The translations under genes and the position numbers were made by a program. 23,857 nucleotides of DNA from positions 1 through 23,857 of the IMG/VR virus record IMGVR_UViG_3300027631_000139. One strand, given 5' to 3'. Shown here piece after piece: positions 15,520-22,946 of this stretch (position 1 is the first letter of the stretch; each line of letters starts with the position of its first letter). This DNA is from a virus. The notes beneath the pieces were generated by a model. It saw only the letters and a list, made by a program, of their open reading frames with translations. It did no database searches and was not told where the DNA came from.

Positions 15520-16152
15520 ATGGCTAGAGATATTTTTCCATCAATCCTTCAAGCCATAACTGCTCCTGAAATCACACCTTTCTTTGCGGTTGATCTTATG
15601 TTCCAAGGTGGCCCTTTGTATATGTGGTCAGGCTACGGAGACTTTGTTAGGGAAGACACTGGTAATACCTATCTAGGCGCTGGTCAACTCCTTAACATCT
15701 CTACAGTCGAAGAGACTACAGAGATACAGGCTGTAGGGGCTAACTTTACTCTGTCTGGTATCCCTTCTAGCTTCTTATCCCTAGCACTACAAGAACCCTA
15801 TCAAGGTCGTGAGTGTAGGATTTACTTTGGTGTCCTTATTGGTGGTGGTCTTGCTACACAAGGTCTTGACACTATCACTACACAGTTTGGTGATCTCATC
15901 GTTCTACAGTCTGGTACACAGGGTTTCTTAGAAATCTTCAGTGGTGAGATGGATCAAATGAACATTGTAGAAGCAGCAGAAACTGCGACTATCTCTGTTA
16001 GTGCTGAGAATGCTTTGATCAAACTTGAACGACCTGTAGTACGAAGGTTGACTAACATCGATCAAAAGTCTAGGTACCCTAGCGATAAGGGCCTAGAGTA
16101 TGTAGCGGGCCTACAAGATAAAGAAATCTTCTGGGGACGTAAAGGATCATAA
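15520..16152 (+). CDS. DUF2163-like tail hub/assembly protein
   Basis: This 210-residue protein begins with ITAPEITPFFAVDLMFQGGPLYMWSGYGD, continues with EIQAVGANFTLSGIPSSFLSLAL and YQGRECRIYFGVLI, and ends with YPSDKGLEYVAGLQDKEIFWGRK. This arrangement resembles DUF2163-like tail proteins, including those in gene transfer agents of Rhodobacterales, where they sit next to the host-specificity protein. I infer a tail-tip hub or assembly role. There is no catalytic motif. The gene is only 23 nt before the GNAT gene. Confidence 0.55.
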   Translation: MARDIFPSILQAITAPEITPFFAVDLMFQGGPLYMWSGYGDFVREDTGNTYLGAGQLLNISTVEETTEIQAVGANFTLSGIPSSFLSLALQEPYQGRECRIYFGVLIGGGLATQGLDTITTQFGDLIVLQSGTQGFLEIFSGEMDQMNIVEAAETATISVSAENALIKLERPVVRRLTNIDQKSRYPSDKGLEYVAGLQDKEIFWGRKGS

Positions 16153-16160
16153 TCAGTATA

Positions 16161-16178
16161 AAGGACATCCCGATAATG
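16161..16178 (+). promoter_or_regulatory. Recurring ribosome-binding leader (copy 2)
   Basis: AAGGACATCCCGATAATG sets the GNAT start at 16176. It matches copies at 10832-10849 and 19193-19209, which share AAGGA and CCCGA. Confidence 0.45.
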
Positions 16179-16631
16179 TCTATTACTTATCAACAAGAGT
16201 TTCTAGATACCGTTGAGAAAGACATCAAACCCCTGATAGAAGAACATTGGGAAGAGATTGCCCTTAACAAGTCTGTTATTAAGTTAAACCCTGATTGGGA
16301 GGCTTATCACAGTCTAGAAGATAATGGCATATTGAAGGTATTCACTGCAAGGTCTGATAAAGAGTTGATTGGGTACTTTGTGGTTCTGATCAGAAATCAT
16401 ATCCACTACAAGGATCATATCTTTGCTGCTAATGATGTCCTGTTCCTAAAGCAAGAATATCGTAAGGGTCTTACTGGCGCTAAACTGATGAAGTTTGCTG
16501 AGAAGTGTCTTAAGGAGGATGGTGTATCTGTTCTTGTGGTAAACACTAAGAGGCACAAGCCCTTTGATGGGCTACTAGAGTGGTTAGGCTACAGCCATGT
16601 TGAAAACGTATATTCTAAATACTTGAGGTGA
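16176..16631 (+). CDS. GNAT-family acetyltransferase in the tail module
   Basis: This 151-residue protein shows a GNAT acetyl-CoA fold: LIGYFVVLIRNHIHYKDHIFA strands, then DVLFLKQEYRKGLTGAKLMKFAEKCLKEDG (about 88-117), in which EYRKGLTGAKL is the pyrophosphate-binding motif A, and LLEWLGYSHVENVYSKYL at the end. It would move an acetyl group from acetyl-CoA to an amine acceptor that is unknown here. Similar enzymes are frequently found beside phage tail-tip genes. It may modify a virion or host protein. The catalytic base cannot be fixed from sequence alone. Confidence 0.8.
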   Translation: MSITYQQEFLDTVEKDIKPLIEEHWEEIALNKSVIKLNPDWEAYHSLEDNGILKVFTARSDKELIGYFVVLIRNHIHYKDHIFAANDVLFLKQEYRKGLTGAKLMKFAEKCLKEDGVSVLVVNTKRHKPFDGLLEWLGYSHVENVYSKYLR

Positions 16632-16635
16632 ACAC

Positions 16636-19194
16636 ATGGCTGTTTCTGCTGTCGTTGCTGCTGTATCTACTGCTGTATCTGTAGGTGCTGCTGCTATTGC
16701 TGGTACTGCTTTTACCTTCATTGGTTTGTCTGGTTTTGCGGCTATTGCAAGTAGTTTCCTTGTTTCCACTGCAATGGGTGCTGCCCTTAATGCTCTTGCC
16801 CCCAAGCCCCCCACCGCATCAGCCACAAGAGGTTATTCGATTGCTGGTGAAAGTGGCGCAGCTATAGACCATCAAATCATCTATGGTGAAACCAAGGTTG
16901 GTGGTGTTCGTGTCTACGATACGACTACTGGCGGTTCTACCAATAAGTTCCTTCACCGTATCCTTGTCTTCGCTGGACATGAGATTGACAGCTATATAAA
17001 AATCTATGTCAATGACGATGAAGTTACTATCAATGGTAGTAATGATGTTACTGCTCCCTCGCAGTATGTTAAGAGCGGTCACTCTCATATCCACATCAAG
17101 AAGTACTATGGTACGGCTGCACAAACCGCAGACAGTGAACTGGATGCAGCCACTGCTGAGTGGTCTTCTCTACACACTCTGTCTGGTCTTGCATATCTGT
17201 ATGTACGTTTTGAATACGATGCTGATGTCTTTCCTAATGGCGTCCCTTCCATATCTGCTGTCATTAGAGGCAAGAAGGTCTATGACCCTCGCACCACCAC
17301 AACGGTATGGTCTAGTAACCCAGCCCTTTGCTTGAGAGACTACCTTACACAAGGTTATGGCCTTGATATTCCCACTGCCCGTATCTCTGATGATCATGTC
17401 ATTGCTGCTGCAAATATCTGTGATCAATCTGTCACTACAGCCCTTGGTACTACCACTCGCTATACCTGTGATGGCGCTTTTGTAACTGCATTTGCCCCTA
17501 ATCAAGTTATCTCAGACATCATCACTTCTATGGGCGGTCTGTTCTGGTATTCTCAAGGTAAGTGGCGGATGAAGGCATCTGCTTATACTGCACCCACTGT
17601 TACTCTCACAGAGAATGATTTGCGTTCTAGTGTCTCTGTTTCAACAAGACATTCTCGTAGAGATACGTTCAACACTGTTAAGGGTAAGTTCAAGGGTGTT
17701 GAAAGCGATTGGCAAGAGGCTGACTACCCCCAAGTCATAAGTCAACCAGCTATTGATGCTGATAATGGCCTTGTCAATACGGCTGACTACTCATTACCCT
17801 TCACGACATCTTCTATCACGGCACAGCGTATCGCTAAGATATTCTTGTTCCGTAACCGTGAACAACTTACAGTGTCTGCTTCCTTTGGCCTCAAGGCATT
17901 CCAAGTTGAAGTTGGTGACATTGTAAACTTGTCTCTTGCACGGTTTGGGTGGCTACCTAAGACATTCGAGATCACTAACTGGTCCTTTGGTCTTACTGAG
18001 GGCCTTGACCTTCAAGTCAATCTAACTCTTCGTGAAATCTCTTCACAAGTCTTTGATGATGTTGATGGATCAATCTTTGAAACTAATAATAGCAGTCTCC
18101 CTTCTGCTTTTGCTGTCTCTTCTGTTGGTGTGTCTGTATCTTCTGCCACAACGATTGGTGCTGAATCCCTTATCAACACTCTGTATGCAACCATCACTGC
18201 TTCTGATCCTACCTCTGTAGAGAGAGTAGAAGTACAATACAAGTTGACTTCTAGTGCAATTTGGAATGCTATGGGTGTAGGTGATCTTGGTACTTATCAA
18301 GTAGCTGGTGTACCCGAAGGTCTTTACGATGTCCAAGCAAGGTCTTACAGTTATCTTGGTGTTAAGAGCGGCTGGACAAACATCTTAAACTTTCAGGTCA
18401 TTACACAGAGTACTACCCCAGATGATGCAACTGGCTTAAGTTACAACCTTTCTGGTGGTACAGTTGGACTTCAGTGGATACCAATCCAAAAGCTAGACCT
18501 GTCTTTCTATCGTGTCAGACACTCTATTTTAGAAACTGGTGCTACTTGGTCTGATGCCACAACAGCAGTTAGTAAAGTACCCCGTCCTGCAACATCTACC
18601 ACAGTTCCTGTTAAATCGGGAACTTATATGGTCAGACCTTACAATAAGTCTATGCTAACATCTGACAACTTCACTGCTGTGGTCGTTCCTGCAACCAGTT
18701 TGGAAACATTCACTAACAACCCAGTGATCACTGCTCACCCCACTTTTACGGGAACTAAAGTAAACACCTCTGTGACAAGTAGCGCATTAAGACTAACTAC
18801 CTTTACTGGTGCATCTTCTACAGGCACTTATGCTCTCAATGGCTACATCGACACAACTACTGCAAGGCGTGTTAGGTCTAGGGTTGATCTTCAGGTTAGT
18901 CGTTACAGTACTGCTGGTGGTCTATTTGATGACCTTGTTGAATTGTTTGATTCACAAGCTGGTCTCTTTGATGATCTAACTGGATTTTCTGCATACGATG
19001 ATATTGATGTAGTTACATACATCTCTGTCACCCCTGATGATCCTGCTGGCACACCTACTTGGAGTGCATATCAACCCTTTGTATCTGGAGACTTCTACGG
19101 AAGAGCATTCAGGTTTAGGGTTGAACTTAATTCCACTTCACCAAATGTTACTCCAAGTATCACCTCTTTGATTGCCAGAGTGCAATATAACTAA
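16636..19194 (+). CDS. Tail tip / host-specificity protein (lambda J-like)
   Basis: This is the longest protein in the window, 852 residues. Residues 1-55 are strongly hydrophobic (SAVVAAVSTAVSVGAAAIAG and more), a feature of several J-like tip proteins. Residues 60-200 contain IIYGETKVGGVRVYDTTTGG and YLYVRFEYDADVFPNGVPSISAVIRGKKVYDPR, and residues 200-460 the hub-like WSSNPALCLRDYLTQGYGLD and GGLFWYSQGKWRM segments seen in TipJ proteins. The rest has fibronectin-like beta modules (VERVEVQYKLTSSAIW, DVQARSYSYLGVKSGWT) and three FDD repeats (about 761-784). It caps the tail, penetrates the envelope and probably carries receptor contact. The ATG follows GAGGTGA. Confidence 0.85.
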   Translation: MAVSAVVAAVSTAVSVGAAAIAGTAFTFIGLSGFAAIASSFLVSTAMGAALNALAPKPPTASATRGYSIAGESGAAIDHQIIYGETKVGGVRVYDTTTGGSTNKFLHRILVFAGHEIDSYIKIYVNDDEVTINGSNDVTAPSQYVKSGHSHIHIKKYYGTAAQTADSELDAATAEWSSLHTLSGLAYLYVRFEYDADVFPNGVPSISAVIRGKKVYDPRTTTTVWSSNPALCLRDYLTQGYGLDIPTARISDDHVIAAANICDQSVTTALGTTTRYTCDGAFVTAFAPNQVISDIITSMGGLFWYSQGKWRMKASAYTAPTVTLTENDLRSSVSVSTRHSRRDTFNTVKGKFKGVESDWQEADYPQVISQPAIDADNGLVNTADYSLPFTTSSITAQRIAKIFLFRNREQLTVSASFGLKAFQVEVGDIVNLSLARFGWLPKTFEITNWSFGLTEGLDLQVNLTLREISSQVFDDVDGSIFETNNSSLPSAFAVSSVGVSVSSATTIGAESLINTLYATITASDPTSVERVEVQYKLTSSAIWNAMGVGDLGTYQVAGVPEGLYDVQARSYSYLGVKSGWTNILNFQVITQSTTPDDATGLSYNLSGGTVGLQWIPIQKLDLSFYRVRHSILETGATWSDATTAVSKVPRPATSTTVPVKSGTYMVRPYNKSMLTSDNFTAVVVPATSLETFTNNPVITAHPTFTGTKVNTSVTSSALRLTTFTGASSTGTYALNGYIDTTTARRVRSRVDLQVSRYSTAGGLFDDLVELFDSQAGLFDDLTGFSAYDDIDVVTYISVTPDDPAGTPTWSAYQPFVSGDFYGRAFRFRVELNSTSPNVTPSITSLIARVQYN

Positions 19195-19209
19195 GGAAAG
19201 CCCGATATG
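19193..19209 (+). promoter_or_regulatory. Recurring ribosome-binding leader (copy 3)
   Basis: AAGGAAAGCCCGATATG precedes the fibre start at 19207 and resembles copies at 10832 and 16161. Confidence 0.4.
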
Positions 19210-19896
19210 TCTCAACATGACTATATCATTGACAACCAACTAGCACCAGCGTTTCGAGCAGACTTGAATGCTGCTCTCAATGCCGCTGTTACTCAAAATA
19301 GTGGTACTACTGCTCCTACTACGACCTATGCAAATATGTTGTGGTATGATACTACTAATGACCTATTGAAAATCCGCAATGAGGCTAACTCAGGTTGGAT
19401 TACGGTGGGAACTGTAGATCAGACTAATAACGTCTTTGAGCCTAATCAAACTTTTGCTACATTAACACAAGCACAAGCTGGCACTGATAATACAAGGGCA
19501 ATGACTTCATTACGGGTGTCTGATGCTATTACAGCACAAGTTGGTGTATCAAACGCAGTGGTTGTTAAAACGGCAGTAAACGCCAGTGGATCAGCACCGA
19601 TCTATGCCTGTCGCGCTTGGGCAAACTTTGGGCCAACAGGTACAATTCGCGCATCAGGAAATGTGACTTCTGTTACGACAGGGGGGACTGGGATTTATAC
19701 GTTGAATTTTACAACTGCCCTTCAGGATGCAAACTATGTAGTGACAGGATGCACCCAGCGTGGCGCGACTGGCGGCAACGATGGTATGGTTGTTCCCGAT
19801 CAGGCCAATATGACAACAACATCGGCAAAAATATCAACTGTTAACGGCGGGGGCGGTTTTGCAACTGGCAACTGCTACATAGCTGTTTTCCGATAA
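19207..19896 (+). CDS. Tail fibre with variable C-terminal domain
   Basis: This 229-residue protein has an N-terminal helical part (DYIIDNQLAPAFRADLNAALNAAV) and a TTYANMLWYDTTNDLLKIRNEANSGWI region common to small phage fibres. A Thr/Ala-rich shaft follows, then a beta-rich head (RAWANFGPTGTIRASGNVTS, then NYVVTGCTQRG to the end). The head is the likely receptor-binding part. From about 19560 the codons shift to GGG, GGC and GCA instead of GGT and GCT, suggesting recent exchange of this part. Confidence 0.7.
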   Translation: MSQHDYIIDNQLAPAFRADLNAALNAAVTQNSGTTAPTTTYANMLWYDTTNDLLKIRNEANSGWITVGTVDQTNNVFEPNQTFATLTQAQAGTDNTRAMTSLRVSDAITAQVGVSNAVVVKTAVNASGSAPIYACRAWANFGPTGTIRASGNVTSVTTGGTGIYTLNFTTALQDANYVVTGCTQRGATGGNDGMVVPDQANMTTTSAKISTVNGGGGFATGNCYIAVFR

Positions 19897-19906
19897 GGTG
19901 AAAAAA

Positions 19907-20125
19907 ATGAGCAAAGTTATCATCTATAAACTTGATGTCGGGGTTGCGGTTGTTAATCCAGCACCAGATTGTGGCCTAACAATTGGGCAGATTGCCTTGA
20001 AGGATGTGCCTACGGGCAAGCCGTTTAAGATCATAGACGCATCTGAGGTTCCTGAAGACACTACATCTTGGGTTGTCAACGATTCCGACCTAACAGATGG
20101 TATTGGTAGTGGGGTGCAAATATGA
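19907..20125 (+). CDS. Small protein downstream of the fibre, possible fibre assembly partner
   Basis: This 72-residue protein (SKVIIYKLDVGVAVVNPAP, then QIALKDVPTGKPFKIIDASEVPED and SDLTDGIG) looks like a family of small phage proteins encoded immediately after tail fibre genes. I recognise the pattern but not a proven function; a chaperone role is inferred. ATG 19907 is preferred to GTG 19898 because AAGG stands 8 nt before it. Codon use matches the shifted end of the fibre gene. The stop overlaps the endolysin start as ATGA. Confidence 0.65.
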   Translation: MSKVIIYKLDVGVAVVNPAPDCGLTIGQIALKDVPTGKPFKIIDASEVPEDTTSWVVNDSDLTDGIGSGVQI

Positions 20126-20607
20126 TCAACAATTATCCTAAGTGCCTTGCAGTCATCCTCAAAAAAGAGGGTGGCTATGTAAATGATCCCCATGATGCTG
20201 GTGGCGAGACTAACATGGGTATCTCTAAACGAGCCTTCCCAGATGTTGACATCAAGAACCTAGATGTAGAACTTGCTTCATCTATCTACAAGAAGTATTA
20301 CTGGAACCAAGTCAAGGCAGACCAACTACCCTCTGGCCTTGATCTTGTGGTCTTTGACGGTGCAGTGAACTCTGGCCCCGCACAGTCAGCCAAATGGCTT
20401 CAGAAGGCCCTTGGTATCAAAGCTGATGGGGTGATAGGCCCTGTCACTCTTGTGGCTCTACAGGACGCTCCAGTAGCCTCTGTGATTGACAGGGTTCTTG
20501 ATCAACGTCTAGCCTTCCTGAAATCTCTCCCAACTTGGTCCCGCTTTGGTAAAGGTTGGGAAGCAAGGGTAGAAGATATTCGTAAACTAGCACATGGGAT
20601 GAAATGA
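20122..20607 (+). CDS. Endolysin, glycoside hydrolase family 108 with peptidoglycan-binding domain
   Basis: This 161-residue muralytic enzyme would cleave the glycan strand of host peptidoglycan (N-acetylmuramidase type). The signature EGGYVNDPHDAGGETNMGIS (16-35) holds the catalytic glutamate E16. VVFDGAVNSGPAQSAKWLQKAL and GIKADGVIGPVTLVALQ (about 76-114) are the linker and the start of the peptidoglycan-binding C-terminal domain. No signal peptide is visible, so export depends on a holin. It is the first gene of the lysis cassette and overlaps the next start (ATGAAATGA). Confidence 0.92.
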   Translation: MINNYPKCLAVILKKEGGYVNDPHDAGGETNMGISKRAFPDVDIKNLDVELASSIYKKYYWNQVKADQLPSGLDLVVFDGAVNSGPAQSAKWLQKALGIKADGVIGPVTLVALQDAPVASVIDRVLDQRLAFLKSLPTWSRFGKGWEARVEDIRKLAHGMK

Positions 20608-20813
20608 AACAGAAGTCATACAAGAGAGAGTTTGCAGTTGTTATGTGGCTCCATCTTGTATGGCTCACTATCTACGGCAACCCTGAGTTAGTTAATGTTC
20701 TGGTGTGGCCCTACACAGGGTTCATCTTCGGGGCATTTGGATTACAATCTATCGCCACACAGACTGAACTCTTTAAGAAGGTGCAGCCAAGTGATCCCAG
20801 CATTCCTAATTAA
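20604..20813 (+). CDS. Probable holin (two-transmembrane small protein)
   Basis: A 69-residue protein with a basic N-terminus (KQKSYKREF), a first hydrophobic segment at about 10-25 (AVVMWLHLVWLTIYG) and a second at about 30-50 (VNVLVWPYTGFIFGAFGLQ), then a polar tail. Its position between endolysin and spanins fits a holin that opens the inner membrane. No family motif is visible. It overlaps the endolysin by 4 nt and the i-spanin by 23 nt. Confidence 0.6.
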   Translation: MKQKSYKREFAVVMWLHLVWLTIYGNPELVNVLVWPYTGFIFGAFGLQSIATQTELFKKVQPSDPSIPN

Positions 20814-21030
20814 GAAACTGACCCTTCCTCTAATCATCATCCTTACTATTGCTATTGGGGCTTTTGGCTTCTATCAATCTGGCAAGCACACGGAAGCTAA
20901 AGCAAACCTCATCCATCAGCAAGAAGAATATGTAACTGTAAGGAAAAAGATAGATGCCGCTGTCAAGACTCACCCTAATTCTACCGCTGATGCTGCTCTT
21001 AACAGGTTGCGCCAACGTCAGCAAAAGTGA
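20791..21030 (+). CDS. i-spanin (Rz-like), inner membrane subunit
   Basis: This 79-residue protein has an N-terminal membrane anchor (about 10-27, LTLPLIIILTIAIGAFGF) followed by a charged, helical periplasmic part (EAKANLIHQQEEYVTVRKKID). The small o-spanin gene starts inside it in another frame, the classic Rz/Rz1 layout. The GTG at 20791 is chosen because AAGAAGG lies 9 nt before it; the longer frame starting at 20695 would add 32 unlikely residues. It is short for Rz. With the o-spanin it would fuse the inner and outer membranes at lysis. Confidence 0.75.
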   Translation: MIPAFLIKKLTLPLIIILTIAIGAFGFYQSGKHTEAKANLIHQQEEYVTVRKKIDAAVKTHPNSTADAALNRLRQRQQK

Positions 21031-21163
21031 CAGTGCTATCTGTGCTGGTCTTGATCCCCTCATTAGCGCCCATGCGGATGCCCTGATCATTGATGGTGGA
21101 CCACAGTCTCTGGTTACAGGAGACCAACTGATAACTGGTTATGATGCAGGGTGCAGCAAATGA
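20954..21163 (+). CDS. o-spanin (Rz1-like) lipoprotein, nested in the i-spanin gene
   Basis: This 69-residue protein has a signal peptide (SRLTLILPLMLLLTGC) with lipobox LTGC, cysteine 19. Signal peptidase II would leave a 51-residue mature outer membrane lipoprotein. It starts inside the i-spanin gene in a different frame and extends 133 nt beyond it. Its stop overlaps the next start (ATGA). This pair is the main evidence for a Gram-negative host. Confidence 0.85.
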   Translation: MPLSRLTLILPLMLLLTGCANVSKSDSAICAGLDPLISAHADALIIDGGPQSLVTGDQLITGYDAGCSK

Positions 21164-21402
21164 CATTCGATGAGGTTGCTAACAAAATTATTGGTACAGC
21201 CGTTGCCACAATAGCTGCTGCTGGAACTTGGCTAGTACGAACTGTCTTAACAAATCAGAAACAAATCGCCCTATTGCAAGAAGAAATTTCATCCCGTGAC
21301 GTTCGTCGTGAAGAAGACCGTACAGTGTGGAAAGAGTTAAAGGACGATGTTAAGGAACTTAAGCGCGACATCCTAGACATCTACAAGCACAATAAAGAAT
21401 AA
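21160..21402 (+). CDS. Small membrane/coiled-coil protein at the end of the lysis cassette
   Basis: An 80-residue protein with a hydrophobic segment at about 9-28 (KIIGTAVATIAAAGTWLVRT) followed by a charged, heptad-like helix (KQIALLQEEISSRDVRREED, then KELKDDVKELKRDILDIYKH). It may be a holin-like or accessory lysis protein, or a haemolysin XhlA-like protein. ATG 21160 is favoured because AGGG lies 8 nt before it; GTG 21151 is possible. It is the last gene of the plus arm, ahead of the terminator. Confidence 0.6.
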   Translation: MTFDEVANKIIGTAVATIAAAGTWLVRTVLTNQKQIALLQEEISSRDVRREEDRTVWKELKDDVKELKRDILDIYKHNKE

Positions 21403-21409
21403 TGAAGAA

Positions 21410-21449
21410 AGCCCCAAACAGGATCAAACCTGTCTGGGGCTATTTTTTT
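21410..21449 (+). terminator. Rho-independent terminator between the convergent arms
   Basis: AGCCCCAAACAGG (21410-21422) pairs with CCTGTCTGGGGCT (21429-21441), 13 bp with a single A-C mismatch, around the loop ATCAAA. A run of T follows (21443-21449). The reverse strand has a weaker U-rich end (TTTCTTCATT), so it could also stop minus-strand transcription after the Dps-like gene. Confidence 0.93.
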
Positions 21450-21894
21450 ACATTACGGCTGGTGTGAATGCACGAAGCATCCAGTGTAGTTTGTCGTGGT
21501 AGTCAATCTGACCTTCAATGAAGTTGACCACACCATAAGCAGCAGCTTCTACTGCCAGATCATGGGTTTTGTTTAGTTCTACCAACAAAACACGATTGTC
21601 ATCTTCCAGTTGCTTGAACATAGCCAAGGCAGGGATAAGTGTCTCAGCATCTTGAATACGGGTTACTCGAATGAATGGGGTTAGACCACCCATAGCAAAC
21701 GCATCCAATGCACGGATATGTTCTGCATAGTCATCTACACTTTCCCACACAGCGGTGTAGACCTCTTCAAGGAACATATGGTACTCTTTAAAGTTAGGAC
21801 CAGTAACATTCCAGTGGTAGTTGTGGGCTTTCAGATAAAGACTGAAGGCAGTGGCTTGCACCACCCCCAATTGCTGCACAAGTTCGATTAGCAT
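21448..21894 (-). CDS. Dps-like ferritin
   Basis: This 148-residue protein is a Dps-type (ferritin-like) protein. The core LYLKAHNYHWNVTGPNF (19-35) and VDDYAEHIRALDA match the family. The expected ferroxidase residues are present: H27, H39, E43, D54 and E58. Such proteins assemble into hollow 12-mers that oxidise and store iron and shield DNA from peroxide. Some phages carry one. The start overlaps the stop of the 43-residue gene before it (ATGCTAA), so translation is coupled. The stop lies within the T run of the terminator. Confidence 0.9.
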   Translation of the reverse strand: MLIELVQQLGVVQATAFSLYLKAHNYHWNVTGPNFKEYHMFLEEVYTAVWESVDDYAEHIRALDAFAMGGLTPFIRVTRIQDAETLIPALAMFKQLEDDNRVLLVELNKTHDLAVEAAAYGVVNFIEGQIDYHDKLHWMLRAFTPAVM

Positions 21895-22019
21895 TCTGTG
21901 GCTTCCTTTTGTTTGATTGCGGTTTCGATAACTGCTTGAAGTTCTTTCAGGGTCTTCAGGGCAAGATCGTCGTTGTAGATAGATAGTGCTTGGATACGAT
22001 TACTTAGGGTCTTGAACAT
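21888..22019 (-). CDS. Small 43-residue protein between DUF3310 and Dps
   Basis: A short frame is supported by its context. It starts with ATG at 22019 after GGAGG, 10 nt upstream, overlaps the end of the DUF3310 gene by 20 nt, and ends with TAA overlapping the Dps start. The sequence (MFKTLSNRIQALSIYND, then LKTLKELQAVIETAIKQKEATEC) is helical with heptad-like leucines, suggesting a small coiled-coil protein. No family is recognised. Confidence 0.72.
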   Translation of the reverse strand: MFKTLSNRIQALSIYNDDLALKTLKELQAVIETAIKQKEATEC

Positions 22020-22242
22020 CAGTTTGATCCTCCATAAAACAGATAAGACGGTTATGATACCACTCAGACTTTTTTAAATCCTGTAATCCACCTTTGTATC
22101 TCCAGCGGTGGTTGTATTTCGCAATGTTGCCACGAAGATAACCGATATACTCTTCTGTAGTTAGGAAGTCTTGGATGTATTCGATACACTCAATATTACC
22201 CTGCCCTGCATAGTGTTTTGGGCTGTTGACTGCTTCACTCAT
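22000..22242 (-). CDS. DUF3310 family protein
   Basis: An 80-residue protein with the hallmark VNSPKHYAGQGNIECIEYI (5-23), GNIAKYNHRWRYKGGLQDLKKSEWY and LICFME end. This family is common in phages. T7 gp1.7, a nucleotide kinase, carries a related domain, but whether this short form is an enzyme is unknown. It starts with ATG at 22242 in an ATGA overlap with the PhoH stop, preceded by GAAGGAGAC. Confidence 0.88.
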   Translation of the reverse strand: MSEAVNSPKHYAGQGNIECIEYIQDFLTTEEYIGYLRGNIAKYNHRWRYKGGLQDLKKSEWYHNRLICFMEDQTDVQDPK

Positions 22243-22946
22243 AGACTGTCTCCTTCAAATGCAAGTATCCATTGTTTACAGATGTCAGACCGAACAATAT
22301 CTTCTATCCCAAACTCAATTACAGGGACAGCCATTTTGTTCTTCTTAGCCAGATGGATGATCTTAGACAGACCAGACTGCACGTTGATGTCTGACTGCTT
22401 GATGTCCCCATTAACAACGACCTTACAGTTCTGACCTACCCTTGTCAAGAACATCTTCATCTCAGCCACAGTAGTGTTCTGTGCTTCATCCAAGATGATA
22501 AAGGCATTCTTGAAGGATCGACCTCGCATAGTAGATAGTGGAGCCATCTCAATATTACCAGACTTAACAGCCGTTTCCACTACACCTTTCCCCAATTGTT
22601 CTGTGAGAACATCAAGGATAGGCAAGGCCCAAGGTTGGAACTTCTCTTCTAGAGTGCCTTTGAAGTAGCCAAGGTCTTTGCCTACAGACACGTTAGGGCG
22701 AGTAAGAACAATCTTGTCGATCATATTCTGTGCATACATATTAGCTGCATAGGTAGCTGCAATGTAGGTCTTACCCGTCCCAGAGAAGCCACAAACAATC
22801 AACTGATCACTGTCACCAAGGGCTTTGATGTATGCCTTCTGAGTGTCATTCATGGCCTTCAGTGGTACAGTCTTTGTGGCAGCTTCTACTGTAGCACCTT
22901 TATAGCGAGATACCCGTTTAGACTTAGGGGACTCAATCATTTTCAC
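22239..22946 (-). CDS. phoH: PhoH-like ATPase
   Basis: A 235-residue P-loop protein. Walker A is GFSGTGKT (53-60) and Walker B IILDEAQN (150-157). KIVLTRPNVSVGKDLGYFKG, STMRGRSF and VVVNGDIKQSD are conserved PhoH motifs. PhoH is a frequent auxiliary gene of marine phages and has been proposed to act in RNA metabolism or stress, but its role in infection is unproven. GTG 22946 gives a GTGA overlap with the glutaredoxin stop; ATG 22940 is equally likely. Length matches short phage PhoH forms. Confidence 0.92.
   Translation of the reverse strand: MKMIESPKSKRVSRYKGATVEAATKTVPLKAMNDTQKAYIKALGDSDQLIVCGFSGTGKTYIAATYAANMYAQNMIDKIVLTRPNVSVGKDLGYFKGTLEEKFQPWALPILDVLTEQLGKGVVETAVKSGNIEMAPLSTMRGRSFKNAFIILDEAQNTTVAEMKMFLTRVGQNCKVVVNGDIKQSDINVQSGLSKIIHLAKKNKMAVPVIEFGIEDIVRSDICKQWILAFEGDSL

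Noticed and set aside
20695-20790. Longer N-terminus of the i-spanin
   Set aside because: These 32 codons lie inside the holin gene and encode no membrane or signal pattern, whereas GTG 20791 has a good ribosome site.
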